This document shows positions 35,642 to 47,290 of a stretch of DNA of 64,000 bases, piece after piece (the first letter of the stretch is position 1; the number at the start of each line of letters is the position of its first letter). A program made the position numbers and the translations under genes. Origin of the DNA: Begonia masoniana (Eukaryota > Streptophyta > Magnoliopsida > Cucurbitales > Begoniaceae). The stretch spans positions 41,709,501 to 41,773,500 of the forward strand of contig CM039512.1 of the NCBI GenBank assembly GCA_022432975.1, written 5' to 3'. The notes beneath the pieces are model-generated. The model was not told where the DNA came from. It worked only from the letters and a program-made list of their open reading frames with translations, and did no database searches.

Positions 35642-35666
35642 GAATGGCTTCACGATGAAGCCATTC
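35642..35666 (+). promoter_or_regulatory. Perfect hairpin GAATGGCTTCA in LTR G
   Basis: An 11-bp perfect stem with a CGA loop follows the AT-rich stretch TTATAATTTTTATACAAAAG and precedes the GC-rich leader. It is homologous in position and sequence to hairpins in H, J and M. Confidence 0.7.
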
Positions 35667-36556
35667 CACCCCGACGCCAAGTGAGCCCCGACGACAGAGA
35701 GGGAGACGCGCGACCCTCCGACGGCGACCACGGCTCCGACCACCGTTCAGACGAGCGAACTCCGGCGAGCTGATTCGGAGCTCGGTTAGGCCTTCTCCGC
35801 GCCAGACCCGACAGAAAACAGGTTGAGTTTCTTCCCTTTTTTCGTTCTGTTCATGGCCGACGGTGGCAAGCTCGATTGAGCTCCGTCCACCGGCCCTTTT
35901 TGGTTGCTTTCAGCGTCAATTGGCGGAGCTCGGTGCTGGCATGGATTGCCGAGCAATGAGGAGCTCGGATTTGGGGAAAAACCGTGGGCTAGGTTTTTTG
36001 GAGCTCAGGTTTTCGTGTGGGATTCCGGGTTTTCTTATTAGATTATAATAATTGGATGTTAGGAGGATAGATTAGTGAGGAATTGAGAGAGTTTTGATGA
36101 AAAATTGAAAAAGTGAAATTTTGGGAAAAAGGGGCAGTTCGGGTTTTGCCCTTTTTGACCTAGTTCCGGTTATTTGTTTTAAAAACTCCTTTTGGCAGAT
36201 TAAAATAGGTTATTAGAGGAGTACGTGGCCGCTGGAATCGTTCGATTCCGATAACCGACGCAAAAGTTACGCGCGTTTGAGTTTCGGGTCGGTTTTTACC
36301 GAACCAAATTAGTGGCCCATTTAATTAGGTTTTAGTTGAATTAGGCTAGAAATAGTAATTTGAGATGTTTTCACGAAAATAAGAGTTTAGTTATGCCCGA
36401 ACGAAATGAGTTAGAGTTTTTGAAGAAATTGTCTTAGCTCGGGATTTCGTTTAGCTTTGAAATGGATGGTTTAGATTAATACTAATGACGTGCTATGAAA
36501 TGCCTTAGGTAATCCAAGCTTTTCATGGACGGTGCTCGGCATAACCAGGACGCCAG

Positions 36557-37276
36557 GTAAGTGGATGTTAGGCTTCCGGCCCTTAAGGCCCTACATCGTG
36601 TCAACGTTAGGTTTTTCTGTTTTGATGATGATTTTCTGATTGTGGGGATTAATGAGTCGGGTAGCTTAGAATGTTAGTTGTTTGTGAAGTTTGTTAAGAA
36701 TAGTATATGTCCATGTACGTAGTGAATTGTTTGATGATATGTTTTGAAGATATGTCGTACATAGATTTCTCATGCATCATGTTTTAAAAGAAAAGTACGA
36801 AAATGTTTTAGCATATGATTTCACGATTTAAACGTAGAAACGACAACGATGTAAAACGAAAATGTATAGTGTCTGAGGGAAGTGGTTCACCCTTCAGATG
36901 TAAAGTTGTGGAACGTCCAGAAAATGTATGATATCTGAGGGAAGTGGTTCACCCTTCAGATAAAGATTTATATGTGGAACGTCTAAAGATGGAGAAACTA
37001 ATCCGCCCTCCATTGGTAGAGGATTACATGTATGTACGATGGAAATGAAATGAATATTTATGATGAAACGAAATGAAATGAATATGTATGATGAAACGAA
37101 ATGAAATGAATATGTATGACGAAACGAAACGAAATGAATATTAACGATGAAACGAAACGAAATGATTATGTACGATGAAACTGTAGAAACTGCATATGTT
37201 AAGTAAAATGTTTTAAATTCATATAGTGCATCCCCTTACTAAGCATTAGGCTTACTGTTTATGTTGCATGATGTAG
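36557..37276 (+). promoter_or_regulatory. Predicted leader intron 2 of LTR G
   Basis: Donor GCCAG|GTAAGT at 36557; box GGCCCTTAAGGCCCTACATC; CTTACTAAGCATTAGGCTTA about 45 bases before acceptor GATGTAG|GTGAT (37276). The AACGAAATGAAATG repeat array sits inside. Confidence 0.58.
37020..37180 (+). repeat. AAACGAAATG repeat array in LTR G
   Basis: Short irregular repeats of GAAACGAAATGAAATGAATA type, complementary to the TTTCG array of H. Confidence 0.88.
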
Positions 37277-39144
37277 GTGATAGGTGTGAACTCGATGACA
37301 AGGAATAGGTGGTCGATGGGCGGTGCTCGTGGCGACGGGGTGTGTTTTGGCTTGATGATCCGATGGCTTGAATGATGTATGTCGAATGATGTGAGTTAGT
37401 TTTGTTGGTTAGTAGGACTACGTGTAGGTTTAATTTGTGAAAGTATCAAAGTGTTTAAGTATGTAGATTAGAGGCTTTGATAGAAAAATGTATGAACAGT
37501 CGAGTTTTGATGTATATGTAGTAGTAGTAGATTGGTTAGAATGTGGAGTTTAATTTTAGAATTTTACTGGAACTGTTTGGGTATTTTGAACTGTTTGGTT
37601 ATTTTAAAACAGGTAAGGATACGCTCGATTTTTAGAGCGATCCACGCAGTTTGTTTTCTTGAGTATAGGTTATATTAGGGTCGTGTTTTAATTGATCTTA
37701 CTTTAATTGTTTTAAATGTTTTATTTGTTTTAAGTTATTAATGGTTTTAGTCTAGTTTTAAATGTTTTAAAAGTCGAAATGTTTTACGCTCAAATGTTTA
37801 ATGTTTAAGTCAAAGTTAGTCCCTAAAGGTTGATAGAGGTGGGTCAATTGTCTAGATCCGTTTTCTTTAAAGTATTAAGTAAAAATGAAAAAGTTTATGA
37901 GAAATACGAGGGCTTAGGTAATAGTTATGTCACGGCAAGTCCGTGGCGGCCCTGATCGGGTTGGGGTCGTCACAAATTGCTTTTTTACTCTTCCACTTTC
38001 CTTCATTTAAAACTCAATTTCTTCTTCTTTTTAAAAATTGCCACCAAAATTTTAAAAATTAAAAACAAACCCTCCCCTTGCATCCTCTCACCACTTCCAA
38101 CGTGAGTGACACTCCCATCACTTTCTTTCTCTTCTTCTTTAACTTATTTTCTTAATTTAGCTTAAACCTCACTTACCTTTACATTAAATCAACTCCACAT
38201 AATTTCTAACCACTCAAATTCTAGGGTTTTCTCTCAAATTTCTCTTCCAATTTCACTTACACTCAAAAGCTTAGGAAAACTCTAGAACTAACTTTAAACT
38301 CTCACGGCATTCCCTAACTAGGGCTACGTATGCTATAGGAAATTTTTGGGTGTTACGTAAATAGAGGGTTAAGCCAATAAAGCTCAATAAGTTAATCTAA
38401 TACTCAAGAGTTACCTTATCATTCAATTCAAAAGTATAGGACCAACTCTAATCACTTAGAAAAAATCTGAATTTCTATAAAGATGGTATCTATAATACCC
38501 GAAAAATTCTTGCCTTATGTTTAGAGGCATATTTATGTTATATGTTGTTTCTTCTTTATCAATGAAGTGTTTTGGAGAATGATTTATTGCCATAAAGTTT
38601 AAAGATGCAAAGGGTGTTGTGAAAACTAATTTAGTAAAAATCTGAACTTAAAGGTAAAATTAAAGGGAATATTCTAGATTGATCGACACTTTGAACAAAC
38701 CAGTCGAAACCTTGTTTGCAAATTTCAATGAGCAAAAAAAAAACAAGGTTGAAGTGTCGACCAAACGAAAGAGCGGTGGATTGGGTGGTCTACTGGACCA
38801 AAGGGAAAAGGCAACCAAAAGAAGGAGACGTTTGTGTGCGTCCTGTGTCAAGTAGCGGTCAACGATAGTTTATTTTCTTATATAATATTGTATTATTTAT
38901 TATTATCATATAACGTGTAAGTGAGCTCAAGGAAAAAATAAGAGAGTTGTGAGGAAAGAATAAGAGAGAAGCAAAGAGAAAAAGAGAGAATATAATTGAG
39001 AGAGGAGCCGTGCTCTTAGTGAGAGAGATTCGTGAGTCTCTGATAGAAGAGCGTGGAGTGATTACTGTATTCGGAGGCGATGCTGCGCGTGATGTTGCAG
39101 CATTGCGAGAAACTCTTATTCTTTGATTCTCAAATAAAAATTTG

Positions 39145-40463
39145 CTTTTGGAATCTTGAGCCATGGATGTAAGACGATTTTATCCTAACCACATAAATCT
39201 TTGTGTTCTTGATTTCTTCTTTGCTCTTCGTGATTATTTTTTGCATTGTGATTGGTTTTATAAATCACAACACAAATTGAAAGAGTAAATACAAAATATT
39301 TACAAACAATTCTTAACTCTACATTTCTATTTAAAATTAATTCATGCACGTAATAATGACACTAATCTATTACTTATGGAATTGCAGGATATATATTAAC
39401 TATTTTTTTCAAACATATTTGTAGTGGAGTTCTTCCCAATGTCCCCATCTTTCTTATTGTACTGATTCTACTAATTAGTTATATGAAAGGCTCACTTAGA
39501 ATTGAAAATAGAGTGGGAAATTGCAGATTTTTTTTTTCTCTCTCTCTCTTTTTTTTCTACTTTTGTGATACAATTTTTCTTAAACATCTCATTTTATTAC
39601 ATACATATTGAGTATCCAAATGACTCACTCAAAGTGGAAATTGAAGCAAGGAGTTGCACAAACCAATAGCAAGATTATAATTCATCAATTTTTCTCAAGG
39701 GAAACATATATTATTCACATAAATTCATTAATAAGTTCCTAAATGTTTCAGGATATGTGCTCTAAATGCAGATTCATGAAGTGATCAACAAATTGAATCT
39801 ATATGCATACATCATCTCATCTTTACTTTGATTGCAAATAATTTAATATTAGTATTTCATAGGCTTATTTTATCAAGTCAAAGGCAACATCATGCTAGAG
39901 GTTAAAGCTTCTTTATTAATTTTAATTTTAATTTTATTTGGCAAATAAATAACAAGTGATAATCATGTAAAATCAAACAGACATGCGATTTATAGATGAT
40001 GAACATATGAGAATAAAGTCAAACCCCCTTTCCCCTCCCCTCGAAATCTTAGTAGATACATTATACCCGATGTATGAACATGGAGAAATAGGAAGAAAAC
40101 AAGGAGGGGGAAAGTACTACTGTCACGACCCGTCTGTGATTGCCTAGAAAACCAAGATAGTATAAGAATTCTCCTAATTAGAGCCGACTTGTGTACAAAT
40201 TTTATTGGCTAAACTATGATATTGTTGTATTACATTATCTAGGTATTCTAAATTAGGATCTAACTCCATGTAAATCAAACAAATTTTACCATAATTAAGT
40301 TCAAATAAAATTTTCTTTTTAATTATGTGTACAAACTAGTAATGATATGATTTTTATTTAAACTATGCATTAATATAAATATGTGATTATTTACAACATA
40401 TTACAAATCAAACTTATTTACAATACTTGGGCCACTACATGACAAACTTCATAGGAATAACAC
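39145..40463. other. Unclassified 1.3-kb insertion in U copy 2
   Basis: Copy 1 reads continuously ATAAACATTCGCAACCGC where copy 2 is split into AAATTTGC... and ...CACTCGCAACC. The insert is AT-rich and non-coding, with no clear TG...CA ends or clean TSD, so it is an old insertion or a rearrangement. A GTCACGACCCGTCTG motif near 40122 resembles an LTR start. Confidence 0.5.
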
Positions 40464-40969
40464 TCGCAACCGCAAGCAAACCCAAGCCTTAATCTATTCT
40501 TAGTAAGGCTCTATATCCAATAATAGCCTTGGTATTGTCCTGCTGGTTGTTACTCGTATCTGAAAAGAATCTAAACAGAGGGTTAAGCCAATAAAGCTCA
40601 ATAAGTTAATCTAATACTCAAGAGTTACCCTATCATTCAATTCAAAAGCATAGGACCAACTCTAATCACTTAGAAAAAATCGGAATTTCTATAAAGATGA
40701 TGTAGCGACCCTAAACACTGTACCCAATTTTCCGTACATATTTTATTTATATTTTTTTTTATCTCTATACTTATAACTTTAAATGGACTAAATTAACCTT
40801 TCAGCGGAAATCTAGTTGAAATCGAAATCGAAGTTCGTTTAGAAAATCGTTTAAAGCAAATGTTAAAACAATTTAATAAAACAATTAAATAAACAATTAT
40901 AAAAGAATAAAAACATTTAATTATTTAGAAACAGGAGCAGGGGCAAAAAGAGGATTTGTCCTCGGTTTA

Positions 40970-41115
40970 TCGTAGGCGACCGATTGCTGGCAGCGATCGG
41001 TGCCACAGCGACCGATCGCTGCAGCGATCACTGCCTCAGCGATCGCTGCCTCAGCGATCGATCGTTGCTCCAGCGATCGATCGCTGCTCCAGCGATCGAT
41101 CGCTGCCCGCTCTAG
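40970..41115 (-). repeat. GCGATCG cluster in LTR I
   Basis: At least eight GCGATCG-type motifs alternate with GCTCCA/GCCTCA spacers. Next to them is a perfect 13-bp hairpin at 41177-41207 (TGCTCTCTGGAAT, 5-base loop). The arrangement parallels O's cluster plus hairpin. Confidence 0.78.
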
Positions 41116-41668
41116 ATTTTTCCAGAGCGAAGGCGATCCATACTCTTTTCCTTCTTCTTCTCTTTTTTTTTTTAAATGCTCTCTGGAATCCGAAATTCCA
41201 GAGAGCAAAACACCACTTTCTTTCATACAATTTCATATCCCTGCACATCACACTTCTATACATTTTCATTCCCTCAACATTAAAGCACTGAAACATACAT
41301 TTCACTCCGCCTATCACTAAAACCGACTCAAAATAATTGTAACGCATAACCAAATTTCATAAAACAAACTGCGTAGATATGTTTAAAACTATACTTTCCA
41401 AGCAGCTTATAAAAACAATTATAACAGATTTCAAAACGTTTAAAACATCAAAATATAACTCTATCAACCATCAGATCCAAACATCCTACAATGTTCTAAC
41501 TATACAACCATTAGCCCGACAATTCCCAAAAACCCTCAAAACATCTAACCATGAGTCCCACGGGTCAAAATACGCCTCGACTGCGCCAACACACTCCCGT
41601 GACCATCCTCCGTCAACTGCATCACTCCTCAGGTGGAGGGATCTCGTCCTCACCTATGTCGAAGTCAC

Positions 41669-42265
41669 CTACACCATACAAACACCTATGAGATAAAAAT
41701 CTCAGCAAGCTCTCGTAAATGTAAATGCATGCTATGCATATAAGTTCAGAAATCGTGCAGCATTTTCTTTATCTTTACTTTGTGGGTGTCACCGAGATCT
41801 CAGCCCCATAACCGGAGAGAGCATATCTAGCGGTCGGACTACTCTTTCCAGCTAGAGGAGGGGGGTACACGCTTACAACACGTACAGCCATGCCTGAGCC
41901 CCATCTCGCTTGACCTATAACTGTATAACTGTATGAGTACGTGTTAGATGTGGTATTGTGACAAACCCGTAGTCGATCTTCACAATAGATCAAAGCCCCT
42001 CTCCAGGCCACATCGCCATTTTCTTTAAAACATCATGCTGAAAATTCATTTTCATGCTCTTTTAAAACACGTGATGCGTGAGCAGTTCAATATAAACGTA
42101 AACAAGCGCATATATACCATCAGGACGATAACAACATAATCTATAAAAATAACTAGTCCTAACTACCCATCCAAAACAAATTAAACAAACACGTCGCTAA
42201 ATTTTTCGAAACGACCTCGACGTACGGTGTAGACCCATCGATCAAAGCAAGTCACGAGAACTTAC
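41669..42265 (-). promoter_or_regulatory. Predicted leader intron 2 of LTR I
   Basis: On the minus strand: donor ACGAG|GTAAGT (at 42265), then a decayed box ATGGGTCTACACCG, and acceptor GGTGTAG|GTGACT (at 41669). Same layout and length as O. Confidence 0.52.
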
Positions 42266-43143
42266 CTCGTGTCCGTTGCAGCTCAAGCTCCGTCCACGAG
42301 CATTGTTCACCTAAGCAATTTTACCAAATTGTCGTTAAAACGAGTTTAAACATTTTAATGTCCAAACTAACAAGACCTTTAACTAATGAAATTCCTAAAA
42401 TCTTAACTTAACTAATCGAGGCATTTATACAAACAATTAACGCTCGATAGTTTTTAAAACCACAATTTACGAGTTTTTCTCAAAAACCCGAAAATTCTCC
42501 AATTTTTAAGTTTTCTCCTAAATCGTCTTAACTTCGTCCGATAACGTTTAATACGTTCATTATGTCCTTAAACACGGCAAATCTATAAATTTCGAACTCT
42601 AATTTACGTTTTTAAACGAAACCCTAATTGTTCAAACTCCGTAAAAATCTAAATAAATGCTCTAAGATCGTAGATTCATACCTAGGGCGTCGATTGGAGG
42701 AGAAAACTGTGAAGAAAACGAGACGATCAGGAGACGAATCGGAGGTCAGAATGTCGAAGGATCGTCGATGGCAGAGAGAAAGGAGCGCTCAAGTTTTTCA
42801 CGTGACAGAGGAGAAATGAAGAAGAAAGAAAGGTTTTGTTATTTTATAATATTAATTTGGCAAATTACCGTTTTGCCCTTAGTACATATTTTAAATTTGT
42901 TTCGTCCTTTGTTTCTGTAACACCCGAGATTATTTAAAAGTATAAAAAGATAGTTGTTTTATTTAATTTAAAAGAAATAGCAAAAAGATGGGAAAGTAAT
43001 TAAATGTGACTTAAACGGTTTATTAACGAAAATTTATAATTTGAGAACGGGATTTAACAGAGTTTCGGAGGGGCCGATTTTACGGGAGGGCAAAACGGTA
43101 ATTAGATAGTTTAATTTATGTTTTTTTTTATTTATTTAAAACA

Positions 43144-43171
43144 GCAGAATGGCTTTCGAAAGCCATTCTGC
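43144..43171 (+). promoter_or_regulatory. 28-bp perfect palindrome in LTR J
   Basis: GCAGAATGGCTTT, then CG, then the exact complement: a continuous palindrome with no loop. It sits between a T-rich stretch and the GC-rich leader, in the same place as the G, H and M hairpins. Confidence 0.72.
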
Positions 43172-44411
43172 CTTGCGAGCGCAGGGGACCCGAGTGGAGA
43201 CGAACAGAGGGGGGAGGCGATGCGTGAGATGTCCGGCGCCGTTCACCGCCGATTTTCGGCATTCTCCGGCCAGACGACTGCGACGAGCAGACTCCGGCCC
43301 GTCTTCGTGCACAAATCCGACGGGTAAGCCATTTTCGCCCTGTTTTTGCTCTGTTCGAGGCCGTGGGTCGAAGAGCTGGTTTTGGCTCCGATCGCCGGCC
43401 GATTTGGGCTGCTTCAGGCGTGGGTTCGCCAACCCTTGGATCGGCCTTGTTCGCCTGGCCGTGTTGTGTCCTGTGTGGGCGAAAATCAGGAAGCCCTGTT
43501 CAGGCATTTCTGGTTTTCCTGAGTGTAGCTTTGAAATTCTGTTAGGTTATGTTAATTTGATGTTAGGATGGCCGATTGGTGAGCAATTGAGTGTAAATTG
43601 ATGAAAAATTAGAAAAAGGGAAATTTCGGCTATAGGGCAGTTCGGGTTTTGCACTAATTGACCAAGCTACGGTCGTTCGTTTTCAAATTTCTTTTGGCAG
43701 GTTAAAATAGGTTATTAGAGGAGTACGTGGCCGCTGGAATCGTTCGATTCTGATATCCGACGCAAAAGTTACGCGCGTTTGAAGTTTGGGTTAGTTTTTA
43801 CCGAACCCAAATTGGTGGCCCATTTAGTTAGGATTTAGTTGGATTAGGCTAGAAATAATAGTTTGAGAGTAAGTTGGTGTATGTAGGCTTAATTTTAAAG
43901 AAGTTTGAATAGTTGTAGTTAGAGTTAGTTAGAGTTAGTTTAAATATTCTTTAGAAGTAAATAGTGATGCTTAAGTGAATTTTGTGAATGTGATAGGTTA
44001 CCGAGTGGGGAAATGTACATAGCCAAAGCGAGTAAGTGCGGTGCCAGAGTTCAGGTAAGTAGAGGACGTTTGTTTTGCCTTAGGGCCTACACCACGGAAC
44101 GGTAGGATTATTTTTGTGATAAGCATTGTTTGTTGTTGGTTGTCTTCCTCGTTGGTTAAGCATCGGTGATTGTTTTGCTTTGTTGAGGAACTGGTGATTG
44201 TTGAGCGCTTTGATTTGTTTAGAATTGTTGTTTGTTGACTACTTTGCTTTGTTTTGGTTTGGTTAAGTATTTGTGGGACATGCATGGTTTGAATTGTTGT
44301 TATTGTTAGTGTTTGGGTATTATTGGATAAATTGCTGGTTGTTGTTATTAGTTGGTTGTTGGTTGCTGTTGGGTGTTTGAGTAATGAACTGCTTGGTGGT
44401 TGTTTGTTGAT

Positions 44412-47011
44412 TGGTGTCTCGAAAGAGATGTACGCTTGGTGTCTCGAAAGAGATGTACGCTTGGTGTCTCGAAAGAGATGTACGCTTTGTGTCTCGAAAG
44501 AGATGTACGCTTTGTGTCTCGTAAGAGATGTACGCTGGGTGTCTCGTAAGAGATGTACGCTTGGTGTCTCGAAAGAGATGTACGCTTTGTGTCTCGTAAG
44601 AGATGTACGCTAGGTGTCTCGTAAGAGATGTACGCTTTGTGTCTCGTAAGAGATGTACGCTTTGTGTCTCGTAGAGATGTACGCTTGGTGTCTCGAAAGA
44701 GATGTACGCTTGTGTCTCGTAAGAGATGTACGCTAGGTGTCTCGTAAGAGATGTACGCTTTGTGTCTCGTAAGAGATGTACGCTAGGTGTCTCGTAAGAG
44801 ATGTACGCTTTGTGTCTCGTAAGAGATGTACGCTGGGTGTCTCGTAAGAGATGTACGCTTTGTGTCTCGTAAGAGATGTACGCTGGGTGTCTCGTAAGAG
44901 ATGTACGCTTTGTGTCTCGTGAGAGACGTACGCTTTGTGTCTCGTAAGAGATGTACGCTTGGTGTCTCGAAAGAGATGTACGCTGGGTGTCTCGTAAGAG
45001 ATGTACGCTAGGTGTCTCGTAAGAGATGTACGCTTTGTGTCTCGTAAGAGATGTACGCTTTGTGTCTCGTAAGAGATGTACGCTTGGTGTCTCGAAAGAG
45101 ATGTACGCTGGGTGTCTCGTAAGAGATGTACGCTTTGTGTCTCGTAAGAGATGTACGCTAGGTGTCTCGTAAGAGATGTACGCTTGGTGTCTCGAAAGAG
45201 ATGTACGCTTTGTGTCTCGTAAGAGATGTACGCTTGGTGTCTCGAAAGAGATGTACGCTAGGTGTCTCGTAAGAGATGTACGCTGGGTGTCTCGTAAGAG
45301 ATGTACGCTGGGTGTCTCGTAAGAGATGTACGCTGGGTGTCTCGTAAGAGATGTACGCTTGGTGTCTCGAAAGAGATGTACGCTTGGTGTCTCGAAAGAG
45401 ATGTACGCTTGGTGTCTCGAAAGAGATGTACGCTGGGTGTCTCGTAAGAGATGTACGCTGGGTGTCTCGTAAGAGATGTACGCTAGGTGTCTCGTAAGAG
45501 ATGTACGCTTTGTGTCTCGTAAGAGATGTACGCTTTGTGTCTCGTAGAGATGTACGCTTTGTGTCTCGTAAGAGATGTACGCTTGGTGTCTCGAAAGAGA
45601 TGTACGCTTGGTGTCTCGAAAGAGATGTACGCTTGGTGTCTCGAAAGAGATGTACGCTTTGTGTCTCGTAAGAGATGTACGCTTGGTGTCTCGAAAGAGA
45701 TGTACGCTGGGTGTCTCGTAAGAGATGTACGCTAGGTGTCTCGTAAGAGATGTACGCTTGGTGTCTCGAAAGAGATGTACGCTAGGTGTCTCGTAAGAGA
45801 TGTACGCTTGGTGTCTCGAAAGAGATGTACGCTTGGTGTCTCGAAAGAGATGTACGCTAGGTGTCTCGTAAGAGATGTACGCTAGGTGTCTCGTAAGAGA
45901 TGTACGCTAGGTGTCTCGTAAGAGATGTACGCTAGGTGTCTCGTAAGAGATGTACGCTGGGTGTCTCGTAAGAGATGTACGCTTGGTGTCTCGAAAGAGA
46001 TGTACGCTTTGTGTCTCGTAAGAGATGTACGCTTGGTGTCTCGAAAGAGATGTACGCTTGGTGTCTCGAAAGAGATGTACGCTAGGTGTCTCGTAAGAGA
46101 TGTACGCTTTGTGTCTCGTAAGAGATGTACGCTAGGTGTCTCGTAAGAGATGTACGCTTGGTGTCTCGAAAGAGATGTACGCTTTGTGTCTCGTAAGAGA
46201 TGTACGCTTGGTGTCTCGAAAGAGATGTACGCTGGGTGTCTCGTAAGAGATGTACGCTTTGTGTCTCGTAGAGATGTACGCTTGGTGTCTCGAAAGAGAT
46301 GTACGCTAGGTGTCTCGTAAGAGATGTACGCTGGGTGTCTCGTAAGAGATGTACGCTTGGTGTCTCGAAAGAGATGTACGCTGGGTGTCTCGTAAGAGAT
46401 GTACGCTTTGTGTCTCGTAAGAGATGTACGCTTTGTGTCTCGTAGAGATGTACGCTTGGTGTCTCGAAAGAGATGTACGCTAGGTGTCTCGTAAGAGATG
46501 TACGCTTTGTGTCTCGTAAGAGATGTACGCTTTGTGTCTCGTAAGAGATGTACGCTTTGTGTCTCGTAAGAGATGTACGCTTTGTGTCTCGTAAGAGATG
46601 TACGCTTTGTGTCTCGTAGAGATGTACGCTTGGTGTCTCGAAAGAGATGTACGCTTTGTGTCTCGTAAGAGATGTACGCTGGGTGTCTCGTAAGAGATGT
46701 ACGCTAGGTGTCTCGTAAGAGATGTACGCTTTGTGTCTCGTAAGAGATGTACGCTTTGTGTCTCGTAAGAGATGTACGCTTGGTGTCTCGAAAGAGATGT
46801 ACGCTTGGTGTCTCGAAAGAGATGTACGCTTGGTGTCTCGAAAGAGATGTACGCTAGGTGTCTCGTAAGAGATGTACGCTAGGTGTCTCGTAAGAGATGT
46901 ACGCTAGGTGTCTCGTAAGAGATGTACGCTTGGTGTCTCGAAAGAGATGTACGCTTTGTGTCTCGTAAGAGATGTACGCTGGGTGTCTCGTAAGAGATGT
47001 ACGCTTTGTCT
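44412..47011 (+). repeat. 25-bp minisatellite, about 100 units, in LTR J
   Basis: The unit reads GGTGTCTCGTAAGAGATG + TACGCTT with a short internal inverted repeat (TCTC/GAGA). Four main variants exist: TTGGT, always with CGAAAG; and TTTGT, TAGGT or TGGGT, always with CGTAAG. A few 24-bp units have CGTAGAG. It probably grew from the CTCTATGAGAGATG part of the 90-bp repeats in B, J and L. Confidence 0.95.
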
Positions 47012-47119
47012 ACGAGAGACGTACGTCGTTGTGTTGTTGTTTTCATGTGGTAATGGTATAACACGTTAGGTACAATTGGTGGCGTTGTTTGGCATTGTGA
47101 GCATGAGCGTAATCAGATA

Positions 47120-47290
47120 AAGTGAATTGTAAAATGCATCTCGAATAGTGTGCCTTGTTGGGCTGAGGTGCTGGTGTGTAGCACCCCGAGGGGAACTCTA
47201 TGAGAGATGACCGGCTAAAACACGAAATCCTGAATAGTGTGCCTTGTCGGGCAGAGGTGCTGGTGTGTAGCACCCCGAGGGGATCTCTAT
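47120..47290 (+). repeat. 90-bp repeat units in LTR J
   Basis: Two units with TGCCTTGTTGGGCTGAGG and GTAGCACCCCGAGGGG follow the minisatellite. They are homologous to the arrays in B and L. Confidence 0.88.

Larger units (their letters stand above)
35217..37974 (+). mobile_element. Element G: solo LTR (family 4), nested in F
   Basis: Starts TGTAACGCCCGGGTTTTCGG and ends GGTTGGGGTCGTCACA, with AATTG at 35212-35216 and 37975-37979. It is 2758 bp. It is nearly colinear with H in reverse and with K. No coding domain. Confidence 0.92.
33334..38357 (-). mobile_element. Element F: solo LTR (family 2), minus strand, holding G
   Basis: Starts TGTAACGCCCTCGAAC and ends TTTGGGTGTTACG (terminal CA changed to CG). 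TSDs are TAAAC (33329-33333) and TAAAT (38358-38362), with one mismatch. U copy 2 shows the uninterrupted site CTAAACAGAGGG near 40575. Removing G leaves about 2.26 kb. Orientation and ends match E. Confidence 0.9.
30355..38863 (+). repeat. U copy 1 of a tandem segmental duplication (with E, F, G inside)
   Basis: The ancestral unit is about 0.9 kb, present as 30355-30710, 33282-33333 and 38363-38863. It runs from TTTATTTTCTTATATAATAT to GTCAAGTAGCGGTCAAC. The next copy starts five bases after it ends (38869). It contains a GAGAGAGGAGCCGTGCTCTT block and a later AATACCCGAAAAATTCTTGC block that resembles an LTR start. Confidence 0.88.

Noticed and set aside
44323..46146. Repetitive open frames in the 25-bp array
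   Set aside because: The frames come and go with unit-length changes (24 versus 25 bp); non-coding minisatellite.
44412..47011. CRISPR-like repeat array
   Set aside because: Units are directly adjacent with no unique spacers, and the context is a plant LTR.
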